DNA of 57,439 nt, from positions 1-57,439 of the forward strand of contig BAAFSQ010000039.1 of the NCBI GenBank assembly GCA_054661495.1, read 5' to 3'. This document shows, in pieces, positions 10,529-20,233 of the stretch. A program made the translations under genes and the position numbers. The notes below the pieces were generated by a model that was not told the DNA's origin, made no database searches, and was given only the letters and a program-made list of their open reading frames with translations. Numbering within the stretch: position 1 is the first letter of the stretch; each line of letters opens with the position of its first letter. This DNA comes from Zygophlyctis sp. KS116 (Eukaryota; Chytridiomycota).

Positions 10529-11272
10529 ATGGAAAGACCAACAGATGCAGAGATTCTAGCGTTTGAAAAGTCAATAAAGGAAGAATATATGGCATCTGAT
10601 CTGATAGGCCCCAAGATTTCTACAAATGAATTATCTGCCGAGTTTGTTGATGCGGATCCAGTCTATCAAGTCAAGTTGAGATTATTGGGCGAGTCTTTTA
10701 GTAGCATAAGGAAAGTAAGGAAGGATGGAAATTGCTTTTATAGAGCTTTGGCATTCTCTTTTGCAGAGATTTCAATCGCAAATCCTAAAGCGATTGAGAC
10801 ATTGCAGGCTACAAATGTATTGATGGCGGATTGTGGCTACGATATGGAGCTTCTCTCTGATTTCTATCAAGTGTTTTTAGATGCTTGCTCTTTAAAAAGT
10901 TTAGATGAATTGGTAGAGTTTTTTAATGTTGAGTATCAATCTGATACGATCGTGTGTTATCTTCGACTACTCACGGCTGGGATACTTAAAAGTAATGCTG
11001 AATTGTATGAAGCATTTATTTTGGATTCATTTCCTGATTTACAAGCTTTTATTTCAAGTCAGGTCGAACCAATGAATGTAGAATCTGATCAAATTCATAT
11101 TGTTGCAATGGCTAATGCTCTAAATTGTTCTTTTAAGATTGCTAATTTAGATCACTCAGTAGTTGAAGATAATGGTATTAATTATCATGAAATATTGCCA
11201 AGTGAAGGGGAAGATTTATTCAAAATATACTTGTTGTTCAGGCCGGGTCATTACGATGTGCTCTATAAATAA
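10529..11272 (+). CDS. OTUB1: Otubain deubiquitinase (OTUB1 family)
   Basis: Cysteine protease of the OTU family that cleaves (typically K48-linked) ubiquitin chains and, in animals, can inhibit E2 enzymes. Intronless, 247 residues (human OTUB1 271). The catalytic site is visible: KDGNCFYRA with Asp66 and Cys69, and the C-terminal GHYDVLYK with His241. Other conserved stretches are IRKVRKDGNCFYRALAFSF, VCYLRLLTAGILKSNA, VEPMNVESDQIHIVAMANAL and YLLFRPGHYDVLYK. The N-terminal acidic residues before DPVYQVKLRLL correspond to the regulatory arm of OTUB1. It ends 1 bp before the convergent ARM gene. Identification is secure; OTUB1 against OTUB2 is less so. Confidence 0.95.
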   Translation: MERPTDAEILAFEKSIKEEYMASDLIGPKISTNELSAEFVDADPVYQVKLRLLGESFSSIRKVRKDGNCFYRALAFSFAEISIANPKAIETLQATNVLMADCGYDMELLSDFYQVFLDACSLKSLDELVEFFNVEYQSDTIVCYLRLLTAGILKSNAELYEAFILDSFPDLQAFISSQVEPMNVESDQIHIVAMANALNCSFKIANLDHSVVEDNGINYHEILPSEGEDLFKIYLLFRPGHYDVLYK

Positions 11273-11273
11273 A

Positions 11274-13521
11274 TTAGTCTGAATTGGATGAAAAGCTAAA
11301 GAAGCCTCTTGAATCAAATTTCTGATCTTGTTTAGCGCAAGTTTTTGAACAAATCCAAGTCATTTTTGATTCCTTTGTCCTTTTCATTTCGTACATTCTA
11401 AGAGATCCAGATGCCGTACATGCTCTTGAGCATAAAGCACATACATTTATTTCACACAATTGGTTTTTTAAATGTTTTGGTAACAAAATTTTTTGAAGAT
11501 TAGATTTAGTTAGATTAATGTCCGGTTTCATCTCGTGTAGTTCATTGAGTGCTAATAGGTGTGATGCATATGATCTTATCGCAATATCTCCTAGACTAGA
11601 TATTTCTTTTGGATGCATATAAACAGCACGATCATCTCCAGATTTTGTGAATCTAGTAAATATATAGTAGAGTATAAACCACAGATCAGAATGGTCTTTA
11701 ACCTTTTCGGATGCCTCGAAAATATAGTGTACTCCACCTTTCTCGATTATTTCATCCCTGCATGCTTCAGACTCGGATATATTGAGTAATGCAACACTTC
11801 CAAATAATTGTAAAAGAAGAGGCTTAGAGCATTGTATTCTAAGATTACCACGACGATACCTATTGTTTAAACTGAATTTTTTCAACTTACAGTACTGGCT
11901 CTGGATTTGTACTGGCCATTTTATCATTACTGCTAATATTTTTTGAGTTTGAATTTTTTGAATTTTGTTTGCCACTGAAATTGTTTTTCATTGCCTTCAA
12001 TATCAATGAAATTCCGTCCGCATTCAAGACTGCAACACGATGAGTTTCTAAAAATGTGATATTTAAGACTATTACCATTTTTCATTACGATAGATCCAAG
12101 CGCAAAAATAGCCGTAGTTTGCAAAGATTCATTGTCTGAGTATCTTTTCATTGCTTTTAAGATTGTTTGAACTCCTTGATTTTCACTGACAATCGTATCT
12201 GGGATGGTGAAATTGAAAAAAAGATGTGCCAAAGCAAAGCATGATGTGATTTGGAACATGACGTTTGAAAAATACCTGTTCATGGAAGCGAATATGATTA
12301 TCACAATGCTTTCTTTAAATTGATTGAGTGATATTCCTAGATATTAATCAAATCTTTTTACCAGAATTCGCTAGAGCCCCGACTGCATGAAGAGCTGCTG
12401 AAACAAGTTCTACATGGTTTTGATGATTTTCTAAAGATTTTATAATTAGCTGGGTAAAATCAGACTGATCTATTGTTTCTCGTCCTATGGTTCCTAAACA
12501 TGCCATAGCATGAAATGCTTGAATATGTAGCTCGACTGCATTTGGATGAAGTTTCATTGCTTTCAAAATCAAACCGCATCCTCCATTTGTTATGATATGC
12601 TAAATGTTATATACAATCTGTGCAGGCTTTACCTTGGCATTCGCATCTAAAATATTATTAAAATAAAATATTTACCATGACAGCATAAGTTTGCTAACGT
12701 TGCAAATAATTCTGTTTGTACGTCTGGGAGATTCATGAACCTCGCCATGTTATCAAGAACTTGCTGGATACAGCCATCCTCCAACATAGAGACTCTGTTA
12801 TGCTCTACTGATGCCATATTAGCAAGTGTCGCTGAGGAATCTATTTGAATTCTCATGTTTGTTGGAAATGCCTTCATAATTTGGAGGATCAGAGCAGTCC
12901 CCTGATTTTGTCCGATAGTGGAGGCCAGCTTCTCTTTTTTTAAGTCAGTTATATATTACCAAGGCGAGAAAATATTCTCATTAGTTTCATGCATACTATA
13001 AACTGTTCTCTGATGAAATCGAATGCTGTATCTGAGATTGATCTGTAAGGTGGATGTAATGTTGCGATCGCAGACCACCCAAATGTCATTATATATCTAA
13101 TAATTGCCTCTCCGCATTCTAAATTAGTGGAGAAATAATGCTCATGGTCCAAATCTATTTCCAATTGGTTTAATCGACTTACAGTTTCGGACAGATGTAA
13201 AACAGTCCAGAAATGAGTTCATATACTACAGATATTAATTGATCGCTGACATACAGAATTGCTTATGCATTTTTTATTTGATATGCTGTCATTAAAGCTG
13301 ATTGTAGTAGATTCTAAGGAATTTACATCGAAATCAATAGGAAAGATTCGTGAAATATGCTTGAAGAGATCATCCAAGGTAAACGGACTGATGTCTAATG
13401 GAATTATAGATACGTTGTCTTTCTTAGAATCAGACATGTTTACAATCAGAATATTTGATTTTGGCTCGGATGATTGGTTGACGTAATCTCTCCGGTACAG
13501 TGTGTTGGAGATTAACTGCAT
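11274..13521 (-). CDS. Armadillo-repeat protein with Cys-rich C-terminus
   Basis: A multi-exon gene read from ATG 13521 to the stop at 11274; several short introns interrupt it and I could place only some securely (for example 31 nt at about 11860-11890, joining ...NPEPVL to YRRGNLRIQ). The central part is a chain of ~42-residue ARM repeats of the type ILKAMKLHPNAVELHIQAFH then AMACLGT, and ILKAMKRYSDNESLQTTAIF then ALGSIV. The C-terminus has CALCSRAC and WICSKTCAKQ about 30 residues apart, a possible zinc-binding pair of Cys clusters. The repeats suggest a protein-binding scaffold. I do not recognise the orthologue. The exon 1 to exon 2 junction near 13200-13260 is ambiguous among three frames, so the N-terminal sequence is uncertain. 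Confidence 0.65.
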
Positions 13522-13559
13522 TTACAGCAACCGTAATTCAAGATAATCTTGCATTTTAT

Positions 13560-15590
13560 TTAAGATGAAGGCTTAAAAATATCAGGAGAAAGATCATGGA
13601 TTAGACGCATAGCATTTCTTTTTCCAACTTCGTCTGGAAATAGTTTTGTAGGCGTAGTTGAGTTGTCTTGCTTAGGAGAATCGCCAAAATCTATCGGAAA
13701 AGCTGAGTGAAGCAGCTCATATGTAGCCAAAGTAACACCAAATTGTGGTGACGATCGAAAAACTCGGGCTAAACCACCTTTGAAAAAAGCTTTGGGTCCC
13801 TCTTCTCTCATTATTTTTACAAAAGCATCTCTAATCCCACTGTAAGTTGTATCTCCTTTTCGAGCTTGAACTTGCAATCTGGTTTTGATTACATCAGCTG
13901 GAGTAACTAAATAAGCCGCAGGCACACCTGCAGATGCTCCTGATATCAAGAGCTGAAATTAAAAAATCTTGAATTACCTCTCCTATGCTTAGTTTTTTTC
14001 CATTCTTTCCTTCATCAAAAACATCTTTCTTCATATGGGCGTAAACTGGAAAATAAATAGCAGAGAACGGAATGTCTCTTAAGAGACATGCACTGACACC
14101 TTTGTAAAGACCGACCAAACCAAGTTGCCTGACTATAGAAGCCGCAGACATTCTAGCTGGAACCTCTACTCCTTCCACTGTAGCCGTCCTGATGATTTCA
14201 CCCTGTACTACATAATTAAAGGAGCAATAGTATTACCTTGTAATCTAATTTTCACAATCTCCAATGGGTTTGTAAATAGCACCTGACTTCCTCCAGCACT
14301 TGCACCAGCTAATATCTCGGCATATAAAGGGATTTCACCCGTTTTAGAATCCTTAAATCTTCCTCTTATTAAATCATTCATGGCCAACTTGATTGCCTTT
14401 TCAGGAGCGACTTAATTATTTATTTTAGAGATAACATACCACCTACAAGCTGCGGCAAAAGTCCAGAATACAATCCTACAAATCCCTCATTTCTGAATAC
14501 TTTTTTGAAACAATCAATCGAGTTCTTATACAAAACCTGTCCGACTACTTTACTCCTCTGATTCTGAATTCTTGTTTTCACCAAATCTATTATAATTAAC
14601 AATAAAACGATCATTACCAATAGGATAAACAAAGGTAGCACCAACAGCTCCAGCTACTGAACCGAGTGCAAAATTATAAATCCCTTTCAGTACTTCAGAC
14701 CAACCGGATAACTTTTTAGTTTCAGAGACTTTTGCCTGTGATTCCACTCCATAATTTGGATATAATAGTTTTTGAAATGCGCTTGCTGGAATTTCTTCAT
14801 TTAGACTACTATTTGGACTAGTCACTAGTTTAAAAATAGTGTCTATTTCAATCGGAGTAAATCCATCAAAAGTGCTAGACTTTGCCGATGCCCTAAATAA
14901 TGATTGCCTAGTAATTAGACCATCTTTAGATTCTGAAGCCGCTAAAGAAATTGCATTTTCTACTGAATCAAGATTTTTTAAAACATTCATTAGAGCCATT
15001 ACGCTTCCAAAAGAAACATTTGAATCAGGATAGAGAGTTTGTAACCTATCAATGGTCGCTGGAGATAATCTATGACCGGCTATTTCCAAAACTAATTCCT
15101 GAAAACTTTTTTGAGAGATGTAGCCAGATTTTTCTTTATCTTTTGCCTTAAATTCTATTACGACTCGTTCATTTTGAAGGCCTTTAATTAATTGAGCAAA
15201 TTCAGGATAAGAAATTGGTTTATCTTCTGTCCCAAGATATAAATTAACAGTGTCAATTCCAAACTTATCTTTAGTATTTTTTGACCAAAAGTTTTTGAAT
15301 TGATTTACTTTGAGCACACCGGCGTATTGAGAATCAATAATTCTAAAAAGAATTTCAAACTCTGCATCAGGTTTAGATAGCAATGCTTCGAATGCCAAAA
15401 AATCTGCTTTAGAAATCTGTCCAGTTTTGCTTCTATCTGCCGCCTGAAACAGAATTCCATAGTTGGATTTATCAATATTATAAAAATCAACCGGGGGAGA
15501 AATTGCTGCTATGAAATTATCTTTGGTCATAAAAGAGACCCCATTCTCAGTCGTCGCATAATCATCAAACAGTTTATTCAGTCTGTCCAT
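13560..15590 (-). CDS. AGC1: Mitochondrial aspartate/glutamate carrier (aralar/citrin)
   Basis: Calcium-regulated exchanger of matrix aspartate for cytosolic glutamate in the inner mitochondrial membrane; part of the malate-aspartate shuttle. Exons 15590-14618, 14586-14440, 14410-14237, 14207-13978 and 13952-13560 give 638 residues. The N-terminal half (about 1-290) is the EF-hand-type domain, e.g. [20 protein letters not shown]. The C-terminal half has the three carrier repeats with signatures [21 protein letters not shown] and [10 protein letters not shown], and the AGC-typical [19 protein letters not shown] and [18 protein letters not shown]. The EF-hand loops look degenerate, as is normal for most of them in this family. 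Introns are 25-31 nt. Tail-to-head with the ARM gene (38 bp). Confidence 0.95.
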
Positions 15591-15706
15591 ACCAGCGCTA
15601 ATAATGTTTGTTTACGGCGGCGTAAAGATTTCCTGATCAGTTCAACGCAGCCCTAATGACTTTAGTTGACGCCATCAGTTCAGATAAAATACGTTATATG
15701 AGATTT

Positions 15707-18499
15707 TTACACTGTATTAATCTGACTCAAAGATCCGCATTCTACCCATCTTCTGTACGATTCATAACGATTCAAATCCTGATTTGTAGTTGGTAAAATA
15801 AACTTATTGGTGATTTTTGAAGACTCCACGTATATAGCATATAAAATCTCGGCACTCATTGGGTCTTTCAATGATTGTCGATTTAAAATTTCTACGGTTC
15901 TTGGGAATCGAGAAATACACCCAACAGATTCACCAAAGTTTGTGTGATTTTGAAAAATAGAGTAATCTGCATGAAGGGATGGTGGGTTGGAATCCATAGA
16001 TATAGATTCGGATTGGAATTTTTCGACATATTTTTCGTATATTTTCTCCTCTTCTTCTGAAATAGTTGCATTTATCAGAGCTTTTGATAGGTCAGAAGAT
16101 AAAATATGAGATGAATCTGATTTTAAAGGACGCTTAGAAGGACTATATAATTTAGAATATAGTCTTTTATCCTTTGGAGGAGTATCTGGGGGTTTATCAT
16201 TGTCAGAGTCATCACGCAAAGGCTTCCTGTTTGAATCACTAGATAGAGTGAGCCAGGGTTTTACTCCTCCAATGTTTAGAGAATACATCATTAAAGATCG
16301 ATTGGGATTTGCAGAATTATTGAATTGAACGCAAAAAGGAGATTGGAGATCTTCTTCTCTAGATCTAAAGCGTAAATTATGGTATATTACCTGGTTCCTG
16401 TACTCATGGTACTTATCATGTGAAAAGCAAACAGATTAGTAAAAGTAGTAAGTTGGTGAGGGCGGTAATATTCAACAAAGACTGATTCATGAGTTATGTT
16501 TTGGCCGTAATCAGTAATAGAATCTATATTTTTATCTGGAATTAACTGCTCAGATGAATCAGTCCACCATTTCCTATAGCTTTTGACGGGTTCACGCTGA
16601 CGGGGATCTACATTATGCAATAAGAAATCATTTGGAAGGTCCCATAAGTGTGTTTTACCGTCTGGAATAAAATTTCCCAGGAATAAATTCATAGCGTCCT
16701 GTTTTTCAGCATCAGTAAAGGAATTGCTGTAATATCTTCTAATGGATTCTATCATGTCTCGGGAATGAGATGTCCAAGGAGATATCTTTCGATAAGTTTC
16801 CATCGTATTGACCAAATGACTTCCCCCATATTGTAAAGCAATCGTATCACCGTGATCGTGATACATCACATTCAATAGATTGACTGCATCAGAATCAAAA
16901 GGAACTGTAGGGGCAGAAATAATCCCCAGAGCAAATAGTTGATGGGCTAGTGCTTCTTTTGCAACAACAAATTGAGCTGCATTCGTTCGATCTAAGCAGT
17001 CAACACAATTAGTTCTTAAAATTCCATGCTGGAGGCGTTCATTTTCTCTTGTCTTTGAACCAGCCAAAATATTTGTAAAAGGCTCTGGGCCGCTATGAAA
17101 GAATCCTACTTTTTGAATGACTTCTTCTGCAATATTTTCCAACACAGTTATGACATCTTGATTATTTGACTTTGAAGCATGTGCCATATCCCAAGCTATA
17201 TATTTTATTTTCTTATCCTCTGGTGGAAATTGATTCAAGTAAAGAATTAAATCACTAAATTGATCCAAAAGTATAGCTTCTCTTTTAACTTTTTCTTTAT
17301 TCTATAAATTTTAATTATAGCATGATGTACCTTTACCAAATTTAATACGATTATAGGAGTCCCGTATCGTTTCATTAACTGATCAAAATGTTTCGCAGCT
17401 GCAGTATAAAACGGATCCACAATATTCAAAATTATTGGAGGTTTAGCCACCATCCCAGTTGTATCTTGAGACCAAAATAATGGAATCGACCCTCTTTAAT
17501 CATAAAAAACATAAAATCAAAATACCTATGCTGAACAAATGAAGTAAATGAAGCGTTTTTTCCTTGCCTAGTCTGAGGGAATGCAAAAAAAGTAGTTTTA
17601 GCATCATGTACTATTTGTTCCGTCTCAACATCATTTGCAACATATCCTTGATCATTCACTCCTCTCTTTAAAAACCTCGCGCCTGCAAAGTACCTAGAAC
17701 GCCTTCCAATCAGAGTGACAAATATATTGTGAGAATATATAGAAATTTCTAGTATTAAAGACTATTATTTACTAGCTTGATCAACAAAACCATGAATAAT
17801 TGGTAAAACCCAATCTGTACTTAAATCATCAGATTGTCTAGTTAAAAAGAAATTCCACATAAACATATCTGAAATTTTTAGATGCACTTTTTTAGTCAAA
17901 TTCACTTGTAAAGACTGTGTAATATCATAAGTATACGAAAAATAAAAGTTTTTTGAAAGATCCACCTGGTCAAAAATCTGTAGATACCTAAAAAAATCAT
18001 TTAGATATTATAACCTTGATTCCTCTGCCTTATTTTCCTTCTTAGTGAGAGGTCCTGGTATATAAATTTTTTGAGTTTCATCTACATGATAAATACAATG
18101 ACCTCCAATCAGTCTATTAATTAATCCAAGAAATAATACGCAACAGGTGATTTTTTAGTAATAATGATTAGATAGTATCCCTCCAAGAACCTGATAAACC
18201 CAACAATCCCATAGAAATGCGTCACCAACCTAAATCCCGTTGAGCGATTTCCCAATTCAAGCGTATTTAACAATTCATACATTTGTTCCTTTGAATAAGC
18301 AATCCCATCATCTGAGAGTGCTAAATCATGCGTCAGAGTACGATCTATCTTGAGAATACGAAAATGCACATCGTCATGATTACATCCAACAATGTAGAAT
18401 CTCTAAAAATCACTGTGGAAACTTACCGTTTTTGTTTCGTATAAACTGTATTTACTAAATAATTAAGAAGAAATATTACTTTAGAGTAAGTTTTGACAT
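15707..18499 (-). CDS. FIG4: SAC-domain phosphoinositide phosphatase FIG4
   Basis: Partner of the Fab1/PIKfyve-VAC14 complex that controls PtdIns(3,5)P2 on endolysosomes. The gene starts with a tiny exon (MSKLTL, ATG at 18499), then a 25-nt intron; the next exons restore [16 protein letters not shown], which matches LYETRARYFLVGSN of human FIG4. SAC landmarks follow: [68 protein letters not shown], and the catalytic CX5R in [16 protein letters not shown]. Then [17 protein letters not shown] and a poorly conserved acidic C-terminal region, as in FIG4. About eight short introns; the exact ends of those between 17270 and 18120 are approximate. The first exon was set from homology and would be missed by simple frame calling. 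Confidence 0.93.
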
Positions 18500-18590
18500 T
18501 TTCACGACAGAAATTGTAAAAATTAAAAGAATTTATAGTTTAAACTTGAATCAGTTATCTACTTTCCTGTCAAGAAAACTAAAACTAATT

Positions 18591-18662
18591 GCAGAATGTG
18601 AGGATCGAACTCACGACCTTAGGATTATGAGACCTACGCTCTACCAACGGAGCTCATTCTGC
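18591..18662 (-). tRNA. tRNA-Met (CAU), elongator type
   Basis: A complete 72-nt cloverleaf reads on the minus strand. Acceptor stem GCAGAAT pairs with ATTCTGC, the D arm is GCTCCGTTGGTAGAGC, the anticodon arm TAGGT-CTCATAA-TCCTA places CAT in the loop, and the T arm is GTGAG-TTCGATC-CTCAC. No intron and no encoded CCA. The sequence lacks the initiator hallmarks (its first pair is G-C and the anticodon stem has no three G-C pairs), so an elongator methionine tRNA is likely. It lies 91 bp upstream of FIG4. Confidence 0.95.
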
Positions 18663-18773
18663 GATAAAATTGGAAATTTGCACTCCTTTATATATCAATA
18701 AAAAAATGTAACTGTCTTTTAAAATTCAAAATTCTTAAGCTCATTTTATTAAAAAAGAAAAAGAATAAAAGCT

Positions 18774-19284
18774 TTATTCCCTCTCTGCAGCACTTTTTTC
18801 TCTTGCAGCTTGAGATTCTTTCTGAATTAATTGTAATTTAGTCTGCATTATTTCAACAACTGCACCTCTTTGATCTTGTTTTGTATTAATTGTAATTTCT
18901 AAAGAATCCATATTTTCCTTTAATAATCCAATTTTTCTTGAATAAAAATCATTTGCAGATGCTACATCCATATCTACATAATACCCTGTTCCAACATCAA
19001 CCATTACATTTTTAACATCACTCATTACCCCTTTCACGTACAAAGACTGTGTCATTGGAACAAGACAAGATTTATCTATTAAAATTAATTTAGAATTTTA
19101 TACCTTGATTGTTATTATTAAAACTCTTTAATGCTGCTTGACCATTATGAAAAGATACCAATGCAGACTTTAATTTTCCATAAGAACTAGTCAGTAGATT
19201 TAAATCTTTTTCTAATTCTTGCTTGATCATTTGGAGTTGCTGTAGAGGCAATTGTTGTATTGGAACGGATCCTTGTTCCATCAT
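18774..19284 (-). CDS. PFDN5: Prefoldin subunit 5 (GIM5)
   Basis: Alpha-type subunit of the hexameric prefoldin co-chaperone that hands nascent actin and tubulin to CCT. Exons 19284-19104 and 19075-18774, with a 28-nt intron, give 160 residues (human 154). The N-terminal coiled coil has LPLQQLQMIKQELEKDLNLL; the beta-hairpin core is LVPMTQSLYVKGVMSD followed by VMVDVGTGYYVDMDVASAND, equal to the human VPLTSSMYVPG...LIDVGTGYYVEKT; the second coil ends in a charged tail. A second ATG follows directly after the first; either could be used. Identification is secure. Confidence 0.95.
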
Positions 19285-19402
19285 TTTTTTAAGTTTTACC
19301 TAGTCTTTTAAAGATTCAGAGTTCGATTCCCACTGCTTGTTGATTTATTCACTTTTTTTTCTATTGGAGCGTTCGGGTTTGTGAGGTGCCACAATTTACT
19401 AA

Positions 19403-20056
19403 ATGTTGAAAATCATATTCTTTTTATCAATATTTTCAATCGGAAATACTGCAAATGTATTTGACGATACTATAGAAATTTCAAGCTCAGATTCGATTAC
19501 ATCTAAAAATATAGATTGGGATTATCCAACTGATGAACGATCAAGAAGAGCAAGTTTTACAGTTCCAGAATATATAGATTTGAATTTCTTGGATGATTTG
19601 GATGCATTACAAAAAGATCCAATTTTACAAGGTGCAATTTCTATAGATAAAGACACTAATAGCATTCAAGAAACTCAAAAAGTCTCTCATAATGATTTGA
19701 AGAAAGATTCGCCAACAAAAGACAGAGTATACAGATTAAAAAAGTCTAGAAATTCAAAAGACACTTTTAGAAATAATCAAAGATCTCTAATTGCAAAAGC
19801 TTTGGGAGAGAAATTACAAGTTAGACTAAAATCTGATTCAAATGTTTGTATTCCTTGGACTATGATGACTGGCGGTGATATTTTAAATTGGCCAGAAAAT
19901 GTTCCTTTTAAGAAATTACCAGAACTTAAAGTATGGGAACTTGATCAAATTGCTAAAAACTTGGATAAACTGGATTTCTCTGCGGATTTCTTGTCAAGAC
20001 TAAAGGGGATGAAATTTAAAAGGGAACCTCGTAGATCATACAAAATCAAGAATTGA
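19403..20056 (+). CDS. Secreted protein with one PW/GD/WP module
   Basis: Intronless, 217 residues. Signal peptide MLKIIFFLSIFSIGNTA, then an acidic middle with DYPTDERSRR, NFLDDLDALQKDPILQGAIS (a weak version of the DMP motif of its neighbours), then a basic linker and a C-terminal module of ~75 residues: SLIAKALGEKLQ, IPWTMMTGGDILNWPENV, LPELKVWELDQIAKNLDKLD, FSADFLSRL. The neighbours at 20234 and 24029 carry two such modules per set; here there is one. No known domain comes to mind, and no catalytic pattern is apparent. A secreted, probably host-facing, lineage-specific protein is the best reading; function unknown. The prefoldin gene is divergent, 118 bp upstream. Confidence 0.8.
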   Translation: MLKIIFFLSIFSIGNTANVFDDTIEISSSDSITSKNIDWDYPTDERSRRASFTVPEYIDLNFLDDLDALQKDPILQGAISIDKDTNSIQETQKVSHNDLKKDSPTKDRVYRLKKSRNSKDTFRNNQRSLIAKALGEKLQVRLKSDSNVCIPWTMMTGGDILNWPENVPFKKLPELKVWELDQIAKNLDKLDFSADFLSRLKGMKFKREPRRSYKIKN

Positions 20057-20233
20057 GATTTTATTTTAGTTTTTTTTAATTTTTGATCATATTCAAGATC
20101 GAGAACTCTAAGCAGGATCTACAACTACTGATCCTTGTAGATCGTTGAAAAATTGTCTGCACGTTGGAGAATTTTATTGGGTTTGGAAATCTGTTTTTGA
20201 GCAAAATTGATTTCCGCTTTTATTGAAGTTGAT

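Noticed and set aside
19300-19345. tRNA-like 3' half around GAGTTCGATTCCCAC
   Set aside because: The sequence before and after the TTCGATT loop does not form a T stem and no acceptor partner or anticodon arm is found upstream.
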